NCBI RefSeq assembly: GCF_000281895.1
Contig: NZ_CM001558.1
Coordinates: forward strand, 1,802,556-1,866,555
Length of the DNA stretch: 64,000 bases
Source of the DNA: Pseudomonas fluorescens Q2-87
GTDB taxonomy: Bacteria > Pseudomonadota > Gammaproteobacteria > Pseudomonadales > Pseudomonadaceae
Direction of reading: 5' to 3'
Numbering within the stretch: position 1 is the stretch's first letter; every line of letters begins with the position of its first letter. The position numbers and the translations under genes were made by a program. Shown here in pieces: positions 42,711 through 53,290 of the stretch. The notes under the pieces were generated by a model, which was not told where the DNA came from, made no database searches, and saw nothing but the letters and a program-made list of their open reading frames with translations.

Positions 42711-44105
42711 TTACATCCCCCGCCAACCCCCACCCAACGCCTTGTACAACGCCACACCCGCCTGCACCCGCGCCAGCTTTAGTTGCACGTTCATATCCTG
42801 GGCTGCGTAAAGGGTGCGTTGGGTTTCCAGCACGGTGAGCAAATCCTCGGCGCCGGCCTGGTAGCGGCGCTGGGCGATGTCGAAGGCGGTCTGGGCCTGG
42901 TGCAGTTCTTCGGTTTGCCACTGCCGTTGCTGGTCGAGGCCGTTGATGCTGTTGAGGGCTTTTTCGACGTCGGCGAAGCCGTTGATGATGGCGGCTCGAT
43001 AGAGCTCCAGCAGTTCTTCCTGGCGTGCGGTGGCTTTGTCCCGTTCGGCCCTCAAGCGGCCGTTGTTGAAGATTGGCGTGGCGAGGCCGGCGCTGAGGTT
43101 GTAGACGTTGTTGCGCAGCAACTGGTCGGCGATGTCGCCGCCGGTGGCCAGGCTCAGGCCCAGGGTCACGGACGGCAGCATGGCAGCGCGAGCTACGCTG
43201 ATATCCGCCCGGGCGGCGCTGAGCCGTGCTTCGGCGGCGGCGATGTCGGGGCGTCGGCGCATCAGTTCGCTGGGTACTCCGGCGTCGATGGAAGGCCAAC
43301 GCAGGCGGTCAAAAGGTTCGTCGTCGAGCCTGACCGACTGCACCGGTTGCCCCAGCAAAGTCGCCAGGGTAACCAAGGCCTCCCGTGCCTGTTGCTGCAC
43401 CTGGGGCAACCGGCGTTGCTGCGCCGCCACCAGGCTTTTTTGCTGGGACAGTTCGAGGGCCGTGGCGCTGCCGGCATCGTAGCGGGTTTGCACCAGGTCG
43501 AGCACACGCTGGGCGTTGCCCAGGTTTTGCTCGGCGATGCGCTGTTGTTCGCGCAGGGACAACGCCTGGGTGTAGCTGTTGGCGACGCCGCTGAGCAGGG
43601 TCAACTCCACGGTCGCCCGGTCGAACTGGCTGGCGGATAAACTGCTCAACGCACTGTCGCGGGCCGCCCGTTTACCGCCCCAGAAATCCAGCTCATAGCT
43701 GGCACTGAGGTTGGCGTCGTAGTAGTCGATGGTGCGGTTTTCCCGATCCACGTCCAACTGGCTGTAGCCCTTGCCTCGCAGCAGTTCCTGGCGATTACCG
43801 TTGAGCCTGGCCTGGACTTCCGGTAGCAACGGCGCGCCGGCGATCACGGCACTGGCCTGGGCCTGGCGAACCCGGGCCATGGCGGCGGCCAGGTCATGGC
43901 TGTCCAGGCGCGCCTGTTCGATCAAGCGGTTCAGCTGCGGACTGCCAAACTGTGTCCACCATTGCGTGTTATCGGCGCGAGTGCTGGGCGCGTCGAGGTT
44001 CTGCCAGGCCAATGGCGGTTGGATGCCACTGTCCGGTGCCTGCGAAGGCGTGCCGCAAGCCGCCAGTAACAGGCCGGCGGCCAGGAGGGCCAGGTGCGTT
44101 TTCAT
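42711..44105 (-). CDS. opmQ: OpmQ, outer-membrane lipoprotein channel of the PvdRT-OpmQ pump
   Basis: 464 residues from the ATG at 44105. The longer frame to 44204 overlaps pvdT and would bury the signal. The lipoprotein signal MKTHLALLAAGLLLAACG has lipobox LAAC. The rest is a NodT/TolC-type outer-membrane factor with two repeated halves (LNRLIEQARLDSHDLAAAMA, and later VLDLVQTRYDAGSATALELS read in pieces). It forms the outer-membrane duct for pyoverdine secretion and recycling with PvdR and PvdT. The start is 10 nt after the pvdT stop. Confidence 0.92.
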   Translation of the reverse strand: MKTHLALLAAGLLLAACGTPSQAPDSGIQPPLAWQNLDAPSTRADNTQWWTQFGSPQLNRLIEQARLDSHDLAAAMARVRQAQASAVIAGAPLLPEVQARLNGNRQELLRGKGYSQLDVDRENRTIDYYDANLSASYELDFWGGKRAARDSALSSLSASQFDRATVELTLLSGVANSYTQALSLREQQRIAEQNLGNAQRVLDLVQTRYDAGSATALELSQQKSLVAAQQRRLPQVQQQAREALVTLATLLGQPVQSVRLDDEPFDRLRWPSIDAGVPSELMRRRPDIAAAEARLSAARADISVARAAMLPSVTLGLSLATGGDIADQLLRNNVYNLSAGLATPIFNNGRLRAERDKATARQEELLELYRAAIINGFADVEKALNSINGLDQQRQWQTEELHQAQTAFDIAQRRYQAGAEDLLTVLETQRTLYAAQDMNVQLKLARVQAGVALYKALGGGWRGM

Positions 44106-44115
44106 AGGATGAGGT

Positions 44116-46077
44116 TCATTCACTGGTGAGGGCCGCGACCGGGTCGAGGCGGGCGGCCTTGCGGGCCGGCATGAAGCCGAAGACGACGCCGGTGACCAGG
44201 GCACAGCCGAAGGCGCCGAACACCGCCAGCCATTCGAACGCCACGGCGATCTTGCCCAGCACCAACGCGCCGCCCACCAGCAGGGCCAGGCCGATGCCCG
44301 CCAGCCCGCCGACCACCGAGAGCATCACCGCTTCGGTGAGAAACTGGCGCAGGATGTCGCGCTGGCGAGCGCCAGTGGCCATGCGAATGCCGATCTCCCG
44401 GGTCCGTTCGCGCACGGTCATGAGCATGATGTTCATCACGCCGATGCCACCCACCAGCAGCGAAATCGCCGCGATGGCTCCTAGCATCAGTGACAGCGTG
44501 CCCTGGGTGCGGGCCTCGGCCTGGATCATCGCGGCGTTGTTGGTCAATTCGAAATCCTGCTGGCCGTCATGCAGGCTCAACAGCGTGCGAGAGACGGCTT
44601 GCTCGGCCTCCTTGACCTTGCCCGCGTCCCTGGCGGCGATCACCACATACTCGGGGTGACGCGTGCCGAACAGCCGCACACTGGCGGCGGAGTAGGGCAC
44701 GGCGATGCGGTTGTCGGCGTCGGAATCTCCGGAGCTGGCGCCTTTTTCGGCCAGTACCCCGACGACCTGGAACGGCACGTTTTCGATCAGGATGTAGCGG
44801 CCGATGGGGTCGGCGACGTCCTTGAGCAGCTTTTGCCGGACCTTGTGGCCGATCACCGCAATCGCTGCGGCGCTGCGTTCATCGGCGTCGGTAAAATAGC
44901 TGCCCTGGGCCACCGGCCAATTGAAGATGATCGGGAAATTCGTGTCGTTGCCGCCCACGTAGCTGGTGTGGTCGAGGTTGCCGAACCTCACATTGGCGTT
45001 GGCACCGTTCACCGGCATGATGCGCTGCACCTCGGGCAGGGCGGCGAGGGCGCTCAGGTCATGTTCGCTGATGATGCCCTTGGCGGCGCGCGGATTGGGC
45101 GCGCTGCCGTTGAGGTAGATGATGTTCGAGCCGAAGGCGCCCATCTGGGCCATGACCTGGCGCTTGCTGCCTTCGCCCACCGCCAGCATGACCACCACCG
45201 AGGCCACGCCGATGACGATGCCGAGCAAGGTCAGGGCGGTGCGGAAGCGGTTGATCCACATGACGCGCCACGCCGCCTGCACCGCGTCGATCAGTTCACC
45301 TTTCCAGGCGCCGTTGTGTTCGCTGCCGGCACTCAGGCGCTGGCGCAGATCCACGGCTTGCAATGCCTTGGCGTTGGCCTGCGGTGCGGCGGTGGCGCTG
45401 TCGCTGATGATCAATCCGTCGCGGATCTCGATGATGCGCTTGGCCCGGGCCGCCACTTCACGGTCGTGGGTGATCAGGATCACCACGTGGCCCTGGCTGG
45501 CCAGTTCATCGAGCAACGCCATGACTTCAATGCCGCTCTGGCTGTCGAGGGCGCCGGTGGGTTCGTCGGCGAGGATGATATGGCCGCCGTTCATCAATGC
45601 CCGGGCAATCGATACCCGTTGCTGCTGGCCGCCTGACAACTGGTGCGGACGGTTGCCGGTGCGGCTGGCCAGGCCCAGGCGTTCGAGTAGGGCGCTGGCG
45701 CGGGCGTGACGCTCCACGGCGGAGGTGCCGGCATAGATGGCCGGCATCTCGACGTTTTCCTGGGCGGTGCCGGAGGGGATCAGGTGATAGCCCTGGAACA
45801 CGAACCCGAACGCTTCGCGCCGCAGCCAGGCCAATTCATCGCTATTCAGGTGGGCGACGTCTTCACCGGCAAAACGGTACTCGCCGGTTGTGGGGCGGTC
45901 GAGGCAGCCGAGGATGTTCATCAGGGTGGATTTACCGGAGCCGGACGCCCCGACAATCGCCAGGAACTCCCCGGCGTGAATGGACAGGTCGATGCCCCGC
46001 AGCACCTCCACCCGAGGGCTGTCGCCGCCACCGTAGGCCTTGCGAATGTCCCGCAATTCGATCAGGGGTGTGTTCAT
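44116..46077 (-). CDS. pvdT: PvdT, MacB-type ABC transporter of the pyoverdine efflux pump
   Basis: 653 residues. The N-terminal ATPase has Walker [10 protein letters not shown], signature [16 protein letters not shown] and Walker [14 protein letters not shown] MacB-like permease follows with four membrane segments: one after the ATPase ([18 protein letters not shown]), then a large periplasmic domain, then three near the C-terminus ([19 protein letters not shown] onward). The ATG directly follows the pvdR stop with no gap. In PAO1 PvdRT-OpmQ exports newly made and recycled pyoverdine from the periplasm. Confidence 0.94.
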   Translation of the reverse strand: MNTPLIELRDIRKAYGGGDSPRVEVLRGIDLSIHAGEFLAIVGASGSGKSTLMNILGCLDRPTTGEYRFAGEDVAHLNSDELAWLRREAFGFVFQGYHLIPSGTAQENVEMPAIYAGTSAVERHARASALLERLGLASRTGNRPHQLSGGQQQRVSIARALMNGGHIILADEPTGALDSQSGIEVMALLDELASQGHVVILITHDREVAARAKRIIEIRDGLIISDSATAAPQANAKALQAVDLRQRLSAGSEHNGAWKGELIDAVQAAWRVMWINRFRTALTLLGIVIGVASVVVMLAVGEGSKRQVMAQMGAFGSNIIYLNGSAPNPRAAKGIISEHDLSALAALPEVQRIMPVNGANANVRFGNLDHTSYVGGNDTNFPIIFNWPVAQGSYFTDADERSAAAIAVIGHKVRQKLLKDVADPIGRYILIENVPFQVVGVLAEKGASSGDSDADNRIAVPYSAASVRLFGTRHPEYVVIAARDAGKVKEAEQAVSRTLLSLHDGQQDFELTNNAAMIQAEARTQGTLSLMLGAIAAISLLVGGIGVMNIMLMTVRERTREIGIRMATGARQRDILRQFLTEAVMLSVVGGLAGIGLALLVGGALVLGKIAVAFEWLAVFGAFGCALVTGVVFGFMPARKAARLDPVAALTSE

Positions 46078-47229
46078 TCAGCCCCCGCTGCCGGTGGCTG
46101 GGCCGATCAGCACCTGCTCGCCCTCGCGCAGCCCGTCGAGCACTTGGGTGCGCAAGCGATCACTGACGCCGGTGCGCACGGCACGCGCCTGGACATCGCC
46201 ATTGTCGGCCAGCACTTGCACCTGGCCAGCGTTGTCCTGCAACGCGGCGGTCGGCACGGTCAGCACGCCTCGCGCCTCGGCGGCGACGAAGAAGACTTGG
46301 GCGGTCATGTCGGTCATCAGCGTGCGGTCGGCATTGTCGACATCGAGCAGCACGGTATAGAGCACCACCCGTTCGCTGCCGCTGCGGCCACCGGTGGGGC
46401 TGCCGCCCTGGCTGGCCTCCAGCGGGCGCGGCGGCACCGGCAGGATCTGGCGCACAGTGCTGCTCCAGCGCCGGGTGCCGCCTGACAACGTGGTGAAATA
46501 AGCGGTCATGCCGGGTTTGACGTGACCGATGTCCGCTTCCGAGACTTCGGCCCATACCGTCATCGGCGTCAGGCGGGCGATGCGCAGGATCAACGGGGTT
46601 TGTTGCTGGGCGTTGAGGGTCTGGCCTTCCCGCGCGCCGACAGCGACCACGGTGCCGCTCATGGGCGCGTAGATTCGCGTGTAGCCCAACTCGGCCTCGT
46701 CACTGCGCAAACTGGCCTGGGCCTGACGGATCTGGGCCTGGAACATGTCGATGCGCGCCTGGGTCGCCCGCACCTCGGCCTGGGCGGTCTGCACGTCTTC
46801 CTCGCGAGTGGCGCCGCCGGCCTTGAGTTGCTGCTGGCGGCGAAATTTCTGCTGCGCCAGGTCGTGCTGGGCTCGTTGTTCCTGGAGTTGAGCCTTGAGG
46901 TTTTCAATCGAGAAACGTCCGGCGTCGAGCCGGGCTTTTTGCGTGGAGGGGTCGATTTCGACCAGCAACTGGCCTTCGCGCACTTCGTCGCCGGCTTCTA
47001 CATGGATCTTCTGGATCTGCCCGGACGCCTGGGCGCCTACGTCCACGTAGCGCCGCGGCTGCAGGGTGCCCAGGGCGGTGACGCTGTTTTCGATATCGCC
47101 ACGGCTGACGGGCGCGATGGCAAGCGGCGCACGGCTGGGCGCAACCGCTTGCCACGCGGCGAACGCCACGGCCGGAAGCAGGGCGAAGGTTAAAAGCCAG
47201 GCGCGTCGGGTAGGGCGGGGACGTTTCAT
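46078..47229 (-). CDS. pvdR: PvdR, periplasmic membrane-fusion protein of the pyoverdine efflux pump
   Basis: 383 residues from the ATG at 47229 (MKRPRPTRRAWLLTFALL). The longer open frame reads through a REPIN and is rejected. An N-terminal membrane anchor is followed by a HlyD/MacA-like adaptor: a barrel-sandwich half (GDEVREGQLLVEIDPSTQ), a long alpha-helical hairpin (KAQLQEQRAQHDLAQQKF), the second lipoyl half (YAPMSGTVVAVGAREGQ) and a beta-barrel domain. It bridges PvdT and OpmQ. It is first gene of the operon, with a PvdS box 68-90 bp upstream. Confidence 0.93.
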   Translation of the reverse strand: MKRPRPTRRAWLLTFALLPAVAFAAWQAVAPSRAPLAIAPVSRGDIENSVTALGTLQPRRYVDVGAQASGQIQKIHVEAGDEVREGQLLVEIDPSTQKARLDAGRFSIENLKAQLQEQRAQHDLAQQKFRRQQQLKAGGATREEDVQTAQAEVRATQARIDMFQAQIRQAQASLRSDEAELGYTRIYAPMSGTVVAVGAREGQTLNAQQQTPLILRIARLTPMTVWAEVSEADIGHVKPGMTAYFTTLSGGTRRWSSTVRQILPVPPRPLEASQGGSPTGGRSGSERVVLYTVLLDVDNADRTLMTDMTAQVFFVAAEARGVLTVPTAALQDNAGQVQVLADNGDVQARAVRTGVSDRLRTQVLDGLREGEQVLIGPATGSGG

Positions 47230-47296
47230 ACAGGGTTCCGGCCGGTGGTATCGGGCCCGTCCCAGGAAGGGCAGGGACGGGAGGCTGTTCTGGTAG

Positions 47297-47320
47297 ACGA
47301 GCGCTTGGGGCGGGAATTTA
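47297..47320 (-). promoter_or_regulatory. PvdS iron-starvation promoter for pvdRT-opmQ
   Basis: On the minus strand TAAAT (47320-47316), continuing TCCC, is followed after exactly 16 bases by CGT (47299-47297). Confidence 0.83.
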
Positions 47321-47378
47321 CTGGTTTGGAGCACTGGGTAGCAGGTTAACAAATCAACTGAAGCGACCCCCGATCCCC

Positions 47379-47509
47379 GTGGCGAGGGAGCTTGCTCCCG
47401 CTGGGGCGCGAAGCGGCCCTGAAGCCTGAGTCCCGGATCCTCCAGGTTCAAGGGGGACGTCTGTTTTGGGCCTGCTGCGCAGTCCAGCGGGAGCAAGCTC
47501 CCTCGCCAC
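47379..47509. repeat. REPIN, family A
   Basis: Family A arms at 47379 and ending at 47509 lie between the divergent pvdR and fpvI-like promoters. They fill much of the 461-bp gap 47230-47690. Confidence 0.88.
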
Positions 47510-47579
47510 AAAAGCAATGCCTGACGCCGAATCAGATAAACCAATCAACCCCGATACAAAGCAAAGCTTTAAATCTATA

Positions 47580-47594
47580 TGAGAATTACTATAA
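47580..47594 (+). promoter_or_regulatory. Candidate Fur box upstream of the fpvI-like gene
   Basis: TGAGAAT-T-ACTATAA matches the TGATAAT-N-ATTATCA Fur pattern at 11 of 14 positions by my count. It is in AT-rich DNA about 97 bp upstream of the ATG. Fur control of fpvI is established in PAO1. Confidence 0.5.
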
Positions 47595-47690
47595 ATTACG
47601 TCATTGAATCTGCCACCATCGTGCCACTGCCTGTTCCAGGCGTGCCGGGTGGCACAGGGATAGCTGGCGCAGCCCTTGCGCACGGGAGTC

Positions 47691-48173
47691 ATGTTGGAAA
47701 ACTACTATCGCGAGCTGGTGTGTTTCCTGAACGCCAGGCTAGGCAACCGCCAGGCGGCCGAGGATGTGGTGCATGACGCCTATGTGCGGGTGCTGGAGCG
47801 CGCCAGCGATACGCCCATCGAACAACCCCGGGCGTTTCTGTACCGCACGGCATTGAATCTGGTGATCGACGGCCATCGGCGCAATACCCTGCGCCAGGCC
47901 GAGTCGTTGGATGTGCTGGACAGCGAAGAACGTTTCTTCACGCCGTCGCCCCATGCCAGCTTCGATCATCGCCAGCGCCTGGACATGCTGCAGCGCGCCC
48001 TGGCCGAGCTGCCGCCGCTGTGCCGCGAGAGCTTCCTGTTGCGCAAGCTCGAAGGCTTGTCCCACCCACAAATCGCCGCACGCCTGGGCCTTTCCCGGGC
48101 ACTGGTGGAAAAACACATCGTCAACGCCATGAAGCACTGCCGCACCCGGATGCGCCAGTGGGACGGTTGCTGA
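47691..48173 (+). CDS. fpvI: FpvI-like ECF sigma factor
   Basis: 160 residues from the ATG at 47691 after GGGAG; a TTG at 47676 is in frame but lacks a ribosome site. Sigma region 2 is seen in NRQAAEDVVHDAYVRVLE (residues ~20-37) and region 4 in LPPLCRESFLLRKLEGLS followed by a helix-turn-helix (HPQIAARLGLSRALVEKH). FpvI (159 residues in PAO1) directs transcription of the receptor gene fpvA when ferripyoverdine binds FpvA. Position next to pvdA and the pvdRT-opmQ operon supports this name. PvdS is an alternative but is longer and normally has a different region 1 and 2. No anti-sigma gene (fpvR) is adjacent. Confidence 0.82.
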   Translation: MLENYYRELVCFLNARLGNRQAAEDVVHDAYVRVLERASDTPIEQPRAFLYRTALNLVIDGHRRNTLRQAESLDVLDSEERFFTPSPHASFDHRQRLDMLQRALAELPPLCRESFLLRKLEGLSHPQIAARLGLSRALVEKHIVNAMKHCRTRMRQWDGC

Positions 48174-48187
48174 CCCATCCCGTGCGC

Positions 48188-48211
48188 TAAATTTTTTTTC
48201 ATCGTCCTCGT
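48188..48211 (+). promoter_or_regulatory. PvdS iron-starvation promoter for pvdA
   Basis: TAAAT (48188-48192, within GCTAAAT) and CGT (48209-48211) are exactly 16 bases apart, 97 bp upstream of the pvdA ATG. Confidence 0.85.
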
Positions 48212-48308
48212 TCCTACTCAACAGACGACTTGTCGGCTCGCCAAGAACCGGTCCAGTCACACCAGGCTTTTCGCGCCCTGTTGAGGGCTTCTCCAGAGGA
48301 CACTGGAC

Positions 48309-49643
48309 ATGACACAGGCAATTGCATCGCCCATCGTTCACGACTTGATCGGCATCGGCTTCGGCCCCTCGAACCTGGCGCTGGCCATTGCGCTGCAGGA
48401 ACGGGCCCCGGTCCAGGGCGAACTGGATGTGCTGTTCCTCGACAAGCAGGCCGACTACCGCTGGCACGGCAACACCCTGGTGACCCAAAGCGAGTTGCAG
48501 ATTTCCTTCCTCAAGGACCTGGTGACCCTGCGCAACCCCACCAGCCCGTATTCGTTCGTCAATTACCTCAAGCACCATGGCCGGCTGGTGGACTTCATCA
48601 ACCTCGGCACCTTCTACCCGTGCCGCATGGAGTACAACGATTACCTGCGCTGGGTCGCCGCGCAGTTCGCCGAACAGAGCCGCTACGGTGAAGACGTGCT
48701 GCGCATCGAACCGCTGCTGCACAACCAGCAGGTGGAAGCCTTGCGGGTGATTTCCCGCAACCAGCAAGGCGAAGAGTTCGTGCGTACCGCCCGTTCGGTG
48801 GTGGTCAGTGCTGGCGGTACGCCGCGCATTCCCGAGGCGTTCAAGGCCTTCAAGCAGGATGGCCGGGTGTTCCACCATTCCCAGTACCTGGAGCGCATGG
48901 CGACCCAGCCGTGCGTGAGCGGCCAGCCGATGAAGATCGCGATCGTCGGTGGCGGACAGAGCGCGGCGGAAGCCTTCATCGATCTCAACGACAGCTTCCC
49001 TTCGGTGCAGGTCGACATGATCCTGCGCGGCTCGGCCCTCAAGCCGGCGGACGACAGCCCGTTCGTCAATGAAGTGTTCTCCCCGGAATTCACCGACCTG
49101 GTGTTCCAGCAACCCCACAGCGAGCGCGAGCGGCTGGTCAACGAGTACCACAACACCAATTATTCGGTGGTGGACATCGACCTGATCGAACGCATCTACG
49201 GGATTTTCTATCGCCAGAAAGTCTCGGGCGTGGCCCGTCATGCGTTTCTTACCCTGACCACGATCGAGCAAGCCACGGCCACCGATACCGGCATTGAGCT
49301 GACGGTGCGCAACAACGCCACCGGCGAGCTGACCGTGCGTTGCTACGATGCCGTGGTGCTGGCCACCGGTTATGAGCGTCAAATGCACCGCACGTTGTTG
49401 GAGCCGCTGGCGCAATACCTCGGGGACTTCGAGGTGGACCGCAACTACAAGCTGATCACTGACGAGCGCTGCAAGGCGGCGATCTACATGCAGGGCTTCT
49501 GCCAGGCGAGCCATGGCTTGAGTGACACCTTGCTGTCGATCCTGCCGGTGCGTGCCGATGAAATTGCCGGTTCGCTCTATGAGCACGGGAAAAATCGCGG
49601 TCAGGCGCGTCCGGTACGCGATCTGTTACTCGCTGCCGTGTAG
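48309..49643 (+). CDS. pvdA: PvdA, L-ornithine N5-monooxygenase
   Basis: 444 residues, the same size as PAO1 PvdA (443). The FAD-binding motif GIGFGPSNLALAIAL is near the start, the NADPH-binding motif VGGGQSAAEAF is in the middle, and the C-terminal family motif is seen in DAVVLATGYER. It hydroxylates the side-chain nitrogen of L-Orn at the start of pyoverdine synthesis and is loosely attached to the inner membrane. No A domain in this window shows a hydroxyornithine-type code, so the product must be used by NRPS modules upstream of base 1. It has its own PvdS box; AGAGGA precedes the start. Confidence 0.96.
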   Translation: MTQAIASPIVHDLIGIGFGPSNLALAIALQERAPVQGELDVLFLDKQADYRWHGNTLVTQSELQISFLKDLVTLRNPTSPYSFVNYLKHHGRLVDFINLGTFYPCRMEYNDYLRWVAAQFAEQSRYGEDVLRIEPLLHNQQVEALRVISRNQQGEEFVRTARSVVVSAGGTPRIPEAFKAFKQDGRVFHHSQYLERMATQPCVSGQPMKIAIVGGGQSAAEAFIDLNDSFPSVQVDMILRGSALKPADDSPFVNEVFSPEFTDLVFQQPHSERERLVNEYHNTNYSVVDIDLIERIYGIFYRQKVSGVARHAFLTLTTIEQATATDTGIELTVRNNATGELTVRCYDAVVLATGYERQMHRTLLEPLAQYLGDFEVDRNYKLITDERCKAAIYMQGFCQASHGLSDTLLSILPVRADEIAGSLYEHGKNRGQARPVRDLLLAAV

Positions 49644-49648
49644 GCCCT

Positions 49649-49734
49649 GTGGAGCGAGCCTGCTCGCGAATGCGGTGGGCCAGTCACATTGATACCGACG
49701 GTCACACTGCTTTCGCGAGCAGGCTCGCTCCCAC
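49649..49734. repeat. REPIN, family B
   Basis: GTGGAGCGAGCCTGCTCGCGAA at 49649 faces its complement ending at 49734, immediately behind pvdA. It is in place of a recognisable terminator. Confidence 0.88.
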
Positions 49735-49883
49735 AGGTCATAGGCCGGCCTTGGGTCACCCGCAGGCAATTCTTCAGAAACTTCCTACACTCATGTCATG
49801 CGTCTATTCGACAGGCGCATCGACGGTTCGCTGTTCCCTCGTATTGGCAGTCTGAACCCCTCAGCCGGTCACCCTGACTGAAT

Positions 49884-52800
49884 ATGAAGTCGAGGGCGTT
49901 CCGGGCCGACTACGCCAAACGATGCAACCTGATACAAATGATGCTGCTTCTACGCGCAGGCCTGGCGGCGCTGTTGCTGGGCACATTGAGTGTGGCGCCG
50001 GGGGTTGGCGCGGCACCCGAGTCGCTGCAGGTGCTCGGGCGATCCGATGTGAGCGACTATTCGGTGTCCCTGGGCGAAGCCGACAGGATCTGGCTCAAAC
50101 AAAAAGGCCGGTTGTTGCTGGGCGCCTCGGCGCCGGACTACGTGCCCTTCAGCATCACCGGCAATGGCCGCGATTATGAAGGCCTGACCGCCGACTACGC
50201 GCAACTGCTGGGGCAGCTCCTTCAGATTACGGTGCAGGTCCAGCGCTATCCATCCCGTGCCGAATCGCTCCAGGCCCTGCGCAGCGGCGAAATCGACCTG
50301 CTTGGCACCGCCAACGGCTTTGAAGCCAGCGATCCGGACCTGGCGATGTCCCAAGCTTACGCGGATGACCTGCCGACCCTGGTGGCGCGCATCGACGACA
50401 GCCAGGATCTACCCCCGGACCTCGCGGGCAAGCGTGTGGCGATGCTGTATCACTACTTGCCGCCGGACACGGTCGAGGCTTTCTACCCACAGGCGTCTTT
50501 GCGGCTGTACCCCTCGACCTTGAGCGCCATCGGCGCCGTGGCGTTCGGTCAGGCCGACGTCTATCTGGGGGATTCGATCAGCGCCAACTACCTGATCAGC
50601 AAGAATTACCTGAACAATGTCCAGCTGGCGGACTTCTCGCGCATGGAAGTGCAGCCGTTTGCCTTTGCACTCGCTCGCGACAATGCGCGCTTGTTGCGCA
50701 TCGTCAACGCGGCGCTGCAAGCCATTCCCGCCAGTGAGCGCATGAGCATCCTGCGCCGTTGGAGCGCCGGCGGCGCGAGCATGCCGGGCCAGCAAGCGTT
50801 GCATTTCAGTGTCAACGAGCAACGCTGGCTGGATGCCCATCCGCGAATCAAGGTGGCCATCCACGAAAGTTTCCTGCCGCTGACATTCATCGACGAACAA
50901 GGCCATTTACGCGGTATCAGCGCCGATGTGCTGGCGAGGATCAGTTTGCGCACCGGATTGAAATTCGATATCCAGCGCAGTAACTCGGTCCCCGACCTCA
51001 TCGCGCAGATCAAGAGCGGCAAGGCCGACGTGCTCGCGGCCATCACTACCAGTACCGAGCTTGGGGATGACCAGGCGTTGCGCTTCACCCGGCCGTACCT
51101 GACCAACCCCTACGTGCTGGTGACATCGCTCAAGGCCAAGGCCCTGACATTGGACCAGATGGACGGCAAGCGGCTGGCACTGGTGCGGGGCAATGTCTTG
51201 CATGAATACCTGCTGGAAGCGTTTCCCCGGGTGAACCTCGTCCCCGCCGAAAACGTGCCGGACGCCATGGCTATGCTCGCCGCGGGCACGGTGGACGGCG
51301 CGATCAATTCATTGATCAGCGCCCGCTACATGATCTCCCGCCAATACCGCGACAAGCTGCAGATCACCAGCACCGTCGGTACGTTGCCTGCGCGCATTGC
51401 CCTGGCGACCAATCCGGATGCGTTGGAACTGCATTCGATCCTGGACAAGGCATTGCTGAGCATATCTCCCGAGGAAATGGACGAACTGACCAACCGCTGG
51501 CGCAGTGAAGTGGTCGTCGATGACAGCTACTGGCTGCGCAACCGCACGACCATTGTCCAAGGTTTCTCCATTGCCGCGCTGTTGTTGCTGGTGACGTTGG
51601 GATGGGTCTTTTACCTGCGCCGCCTGCTGGAGCAATTACGCCTGGCCAAGGAGAGCGCCGACGACGCCAATCGGGCCAAGACCACTTTCGTGGCAACCAT
51701 GAGCCATGAAATCCGCACGCCTATGAACGCGGTAATCGGCATGCTGGAACTGGCCATGAAGAAGGCCGACCAGGGCGTGGTGGACCGCTTTGCCATCGAA
51801 GTCGCCTCGGGTGCCGCCCGGGGCATGCTGGACCTGATCGGCGACATCCTGGACATCGCCCGCATCGAGTCAGGCAAGCTGTCGCTGGCGCCGCAGCGGG
51901 CCAATCTGTACGAGCTGATCGAGTCGGTGGCGCGAATCTTCGAGGGCCTGGCCCGACAAAAACACCTGCGCCTGCAACGGGACCTGGATCCTGCGATCAA
52001 CTGTGAGGTGTTGATCGATCCGTTGCGCTTCAAGCAAATCGTGTCGAACCTGCTGAGCAACGCCATCAAGTTCACCGACCAGGGCGCAGTGCGCCTGAGC
52101 GTGCGCGGCGAACCGAGCCTTGACGGTGGGCACCTGGGCATTGATGTGCGGGTCGAGGACACCGGCTGCGGTATTTCACCGGAGGACCAGCGGCGCTTGT
52201 TCAGCCCCTTTGCCCAAGTCGGCCCTAACCCCCAGTCGGCCCGCAGCGGTTCAGGGTTGGGGTTGGTCATCAGCCGCACCTTGTGCGAAATGATGGGGGG
52301 CACCCTGGTCTTGAACAGTGTGCCGGGGCAGGGCACGCAGGTCGAAATCCGCCTCAACCTGCCGCTGCTGGATGCACGGGCGCCCGCGCCTCCCGCGCAA
52401 ATCGAGGCGCTGCTGCCAGGGCGGGCCCTGAGCATACTGGTGGTCGACGATTACCCGGCCAACCGTTTGTTGTTGTCCCAGCAACTGAGTTACCTGGGCC
52501 ACCGCGTCCGGGAGGCGGAAAATGGTGTGCAGGGCTTGCACGCCTGGCGCAGCGAACCTTTCGATGTGGTCATCACCGACTGCAACATGCCCTTGATGAG
52601 CGGCTATGAGTTGGCCCGCGCCATTCGCGAGGAAGAGAGCGCCAGCAGCTTGCCGCCGGTGGTGATCCTGGGGTTCACGGCCAATGCCCAGCCCGAGGAA
52701 AAAGACCGTTGCGCCGAAGCCGGCATGGACGATTGCCTGTTCAAGCCCATCGGCCTGAAGGAACTCAATGAACGCCTGGCTTCGATAAAGCCTGCGTTTA

Positions 52801-53177
52801 TCGACGACATTGATTTGACCAGCCTTGAACAACTGACCGGCGGCGACACGGCCTCTGTCAACCAACTGTTGCAGGCGCTGATCAACAGCAATGCCGACGA
52901 TGCGGCCCGGCTGCTGCGTTTGTCCGGCCAGCGAGACCTGCTGGGCCTGTCCGACCTGGCGCATCGGATCAAGGGCGGGGCGCGCCTGATCAATGCCCAC
53001 GCCTTGATTGCCGCATGCGAGGCGCTGGAAAGCGTTTGCCGAGGGGGCGACGGAGCATTGCTCGTCCGGGCTGTAGAGGATCTGCGCCAAGCCATGGATC
53101 AACTGGCTGAACGACTGAACACCCACCTGGTGACCGAGCCCGTTCCAGGTCCTACGTCCGGCGACCGGTCGGCATGA
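49884..53177 (+). CDS. BvgS-type hybrid sensor histidine kinase with two periplasmic solute-binding domains and Hpt
   Basis: 1097 residues. A signal region ([20 protein letters not shown]) precedes two bacterial extracellular solute-binding type 3 domains (about residues 60-280 and 305-535), a transmembrane segment ([18 protein letters not shown], ~555-572), HisKA with phospho-accepting His608 in [16 protein letters not shown], an ATPase domain ([18 protein letters not shown]), a receiver domain with Asp899 ([13 protein letters not shown]) and a C-terminal Hpt domain with His1027 ([11 protein letters not shown]). This His-Asp-His relay matches BvgS and the RocS/SadS kinases controlling fimbriae and biofilm in Pseudomonas. 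Its ligand is unknown. The start is uncertain: 49884 has no clear ribosome site, and Met codons at 49938 would leave the signal peptide at the very N-terminus. Its stop overlaps or abuts the downstream regulator genes. Confidence 0.9.
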   Translation: MKSRAFRADYAKRCNLIQMMLLLRAGLAALLLGTLSVAPGVGAAPESLQVLGRSDVSDYSVSLGEADRIWLKQKGRLLLGASAPDYVPFSITGNGRDYEGLTADYAQLLGQLLQITVQVQRYPSRAESLQALRSGEIDLLGTANGFEASDPDLAMSQAYADDLPTLVARIDDSQDLPPDLAGKRVAMLYHYLPPDTVEAFYPQASLRLYPSTLSAIGAVAFGQADVYLGDSISANYLISKNYLNNVQLADFSRMEVQPFAFALARDNARLLRIVNAALQAIPASERMSILRRWSAGGASMPGQQALHFSVNEQRWLDAHPRIKVAIHESFLPLTFIDEQGHLRGISADVLARISLRTGLKFDIQRSNSVPDLIAQIKSGKADVLAAITTSTELGDDQALRFTRPYLTNPYVLVTSLKAKALTLDQMDGKRLALVRGNVLHEYLLEAFPRVNLVPAENVPDAMAMLAAGTVDGAINSLISARYMISRQYRDKLQITSTVGTLPARIALATNPDALELHSILDKALLSISPEEMDELTNRWRSEVVVDDSYWLRNRTTIVQGFSIAALLLLVTLGWVFYLRRLLEQLRLAKESADDANRAKTTFVATMSHEIRTPMNAVIGMLELAMKKADQGVVDRFAIEVASGAARGMLDLIGDILDIARIESGKLSLAPQRANLYELIESVARIFEGLARQKHLRLQRDLDPAINCEVLIDPLRFKQIVSNLLSNAIKFTDQGAVRLSVRGEPSLDGGHLGIDVRVEDTGCGISPEDQRRLFSPFAQVGPNPQSARSGSGLGLVISRTLCEMMGGTLVLNSVPGQGTQVEIRLNLPLLDARAPAPPAQIEALLPGRALSILVVDDYPANRLLLSQQLSYLGHRVREAENGVQGLHAWRSEPFDVVITDCNMPLMSGYELARAIREEESASSLPPVVILGFTANAQPEEKDRCAEAGMDDCLFKPIGLKELNERLASIKPAFIDDIDLTSLEQLTGGDTASVNQLLQALINSNADDAARLLRLSGQRDLLGLSDLAHRIKGGARLINAHALIAACEALESVCRGGDGALLVRAVEDLRQAMDQLAERLNTHLVTEPVPGPTSGDRSA

Positions 53178-53290
53178 CCATTTTCTCTTCGATTTTCGGA
53201 TTAGTCCTACAGCGGCCTTCAAAAGCTTCCTCTAGCCTGACGCCCCTTATCTCCATGAAGCCGGTTCATACCTGGCGCGTTGCTACTGGA

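Noticed and set aside
47230-47544. N-terminal extension of PvdR by 105 codons
   Set aside because: It would translate a REPIN and the PvdS promoter. The ATG at 47229 starts directly at a normal membrane anchor.
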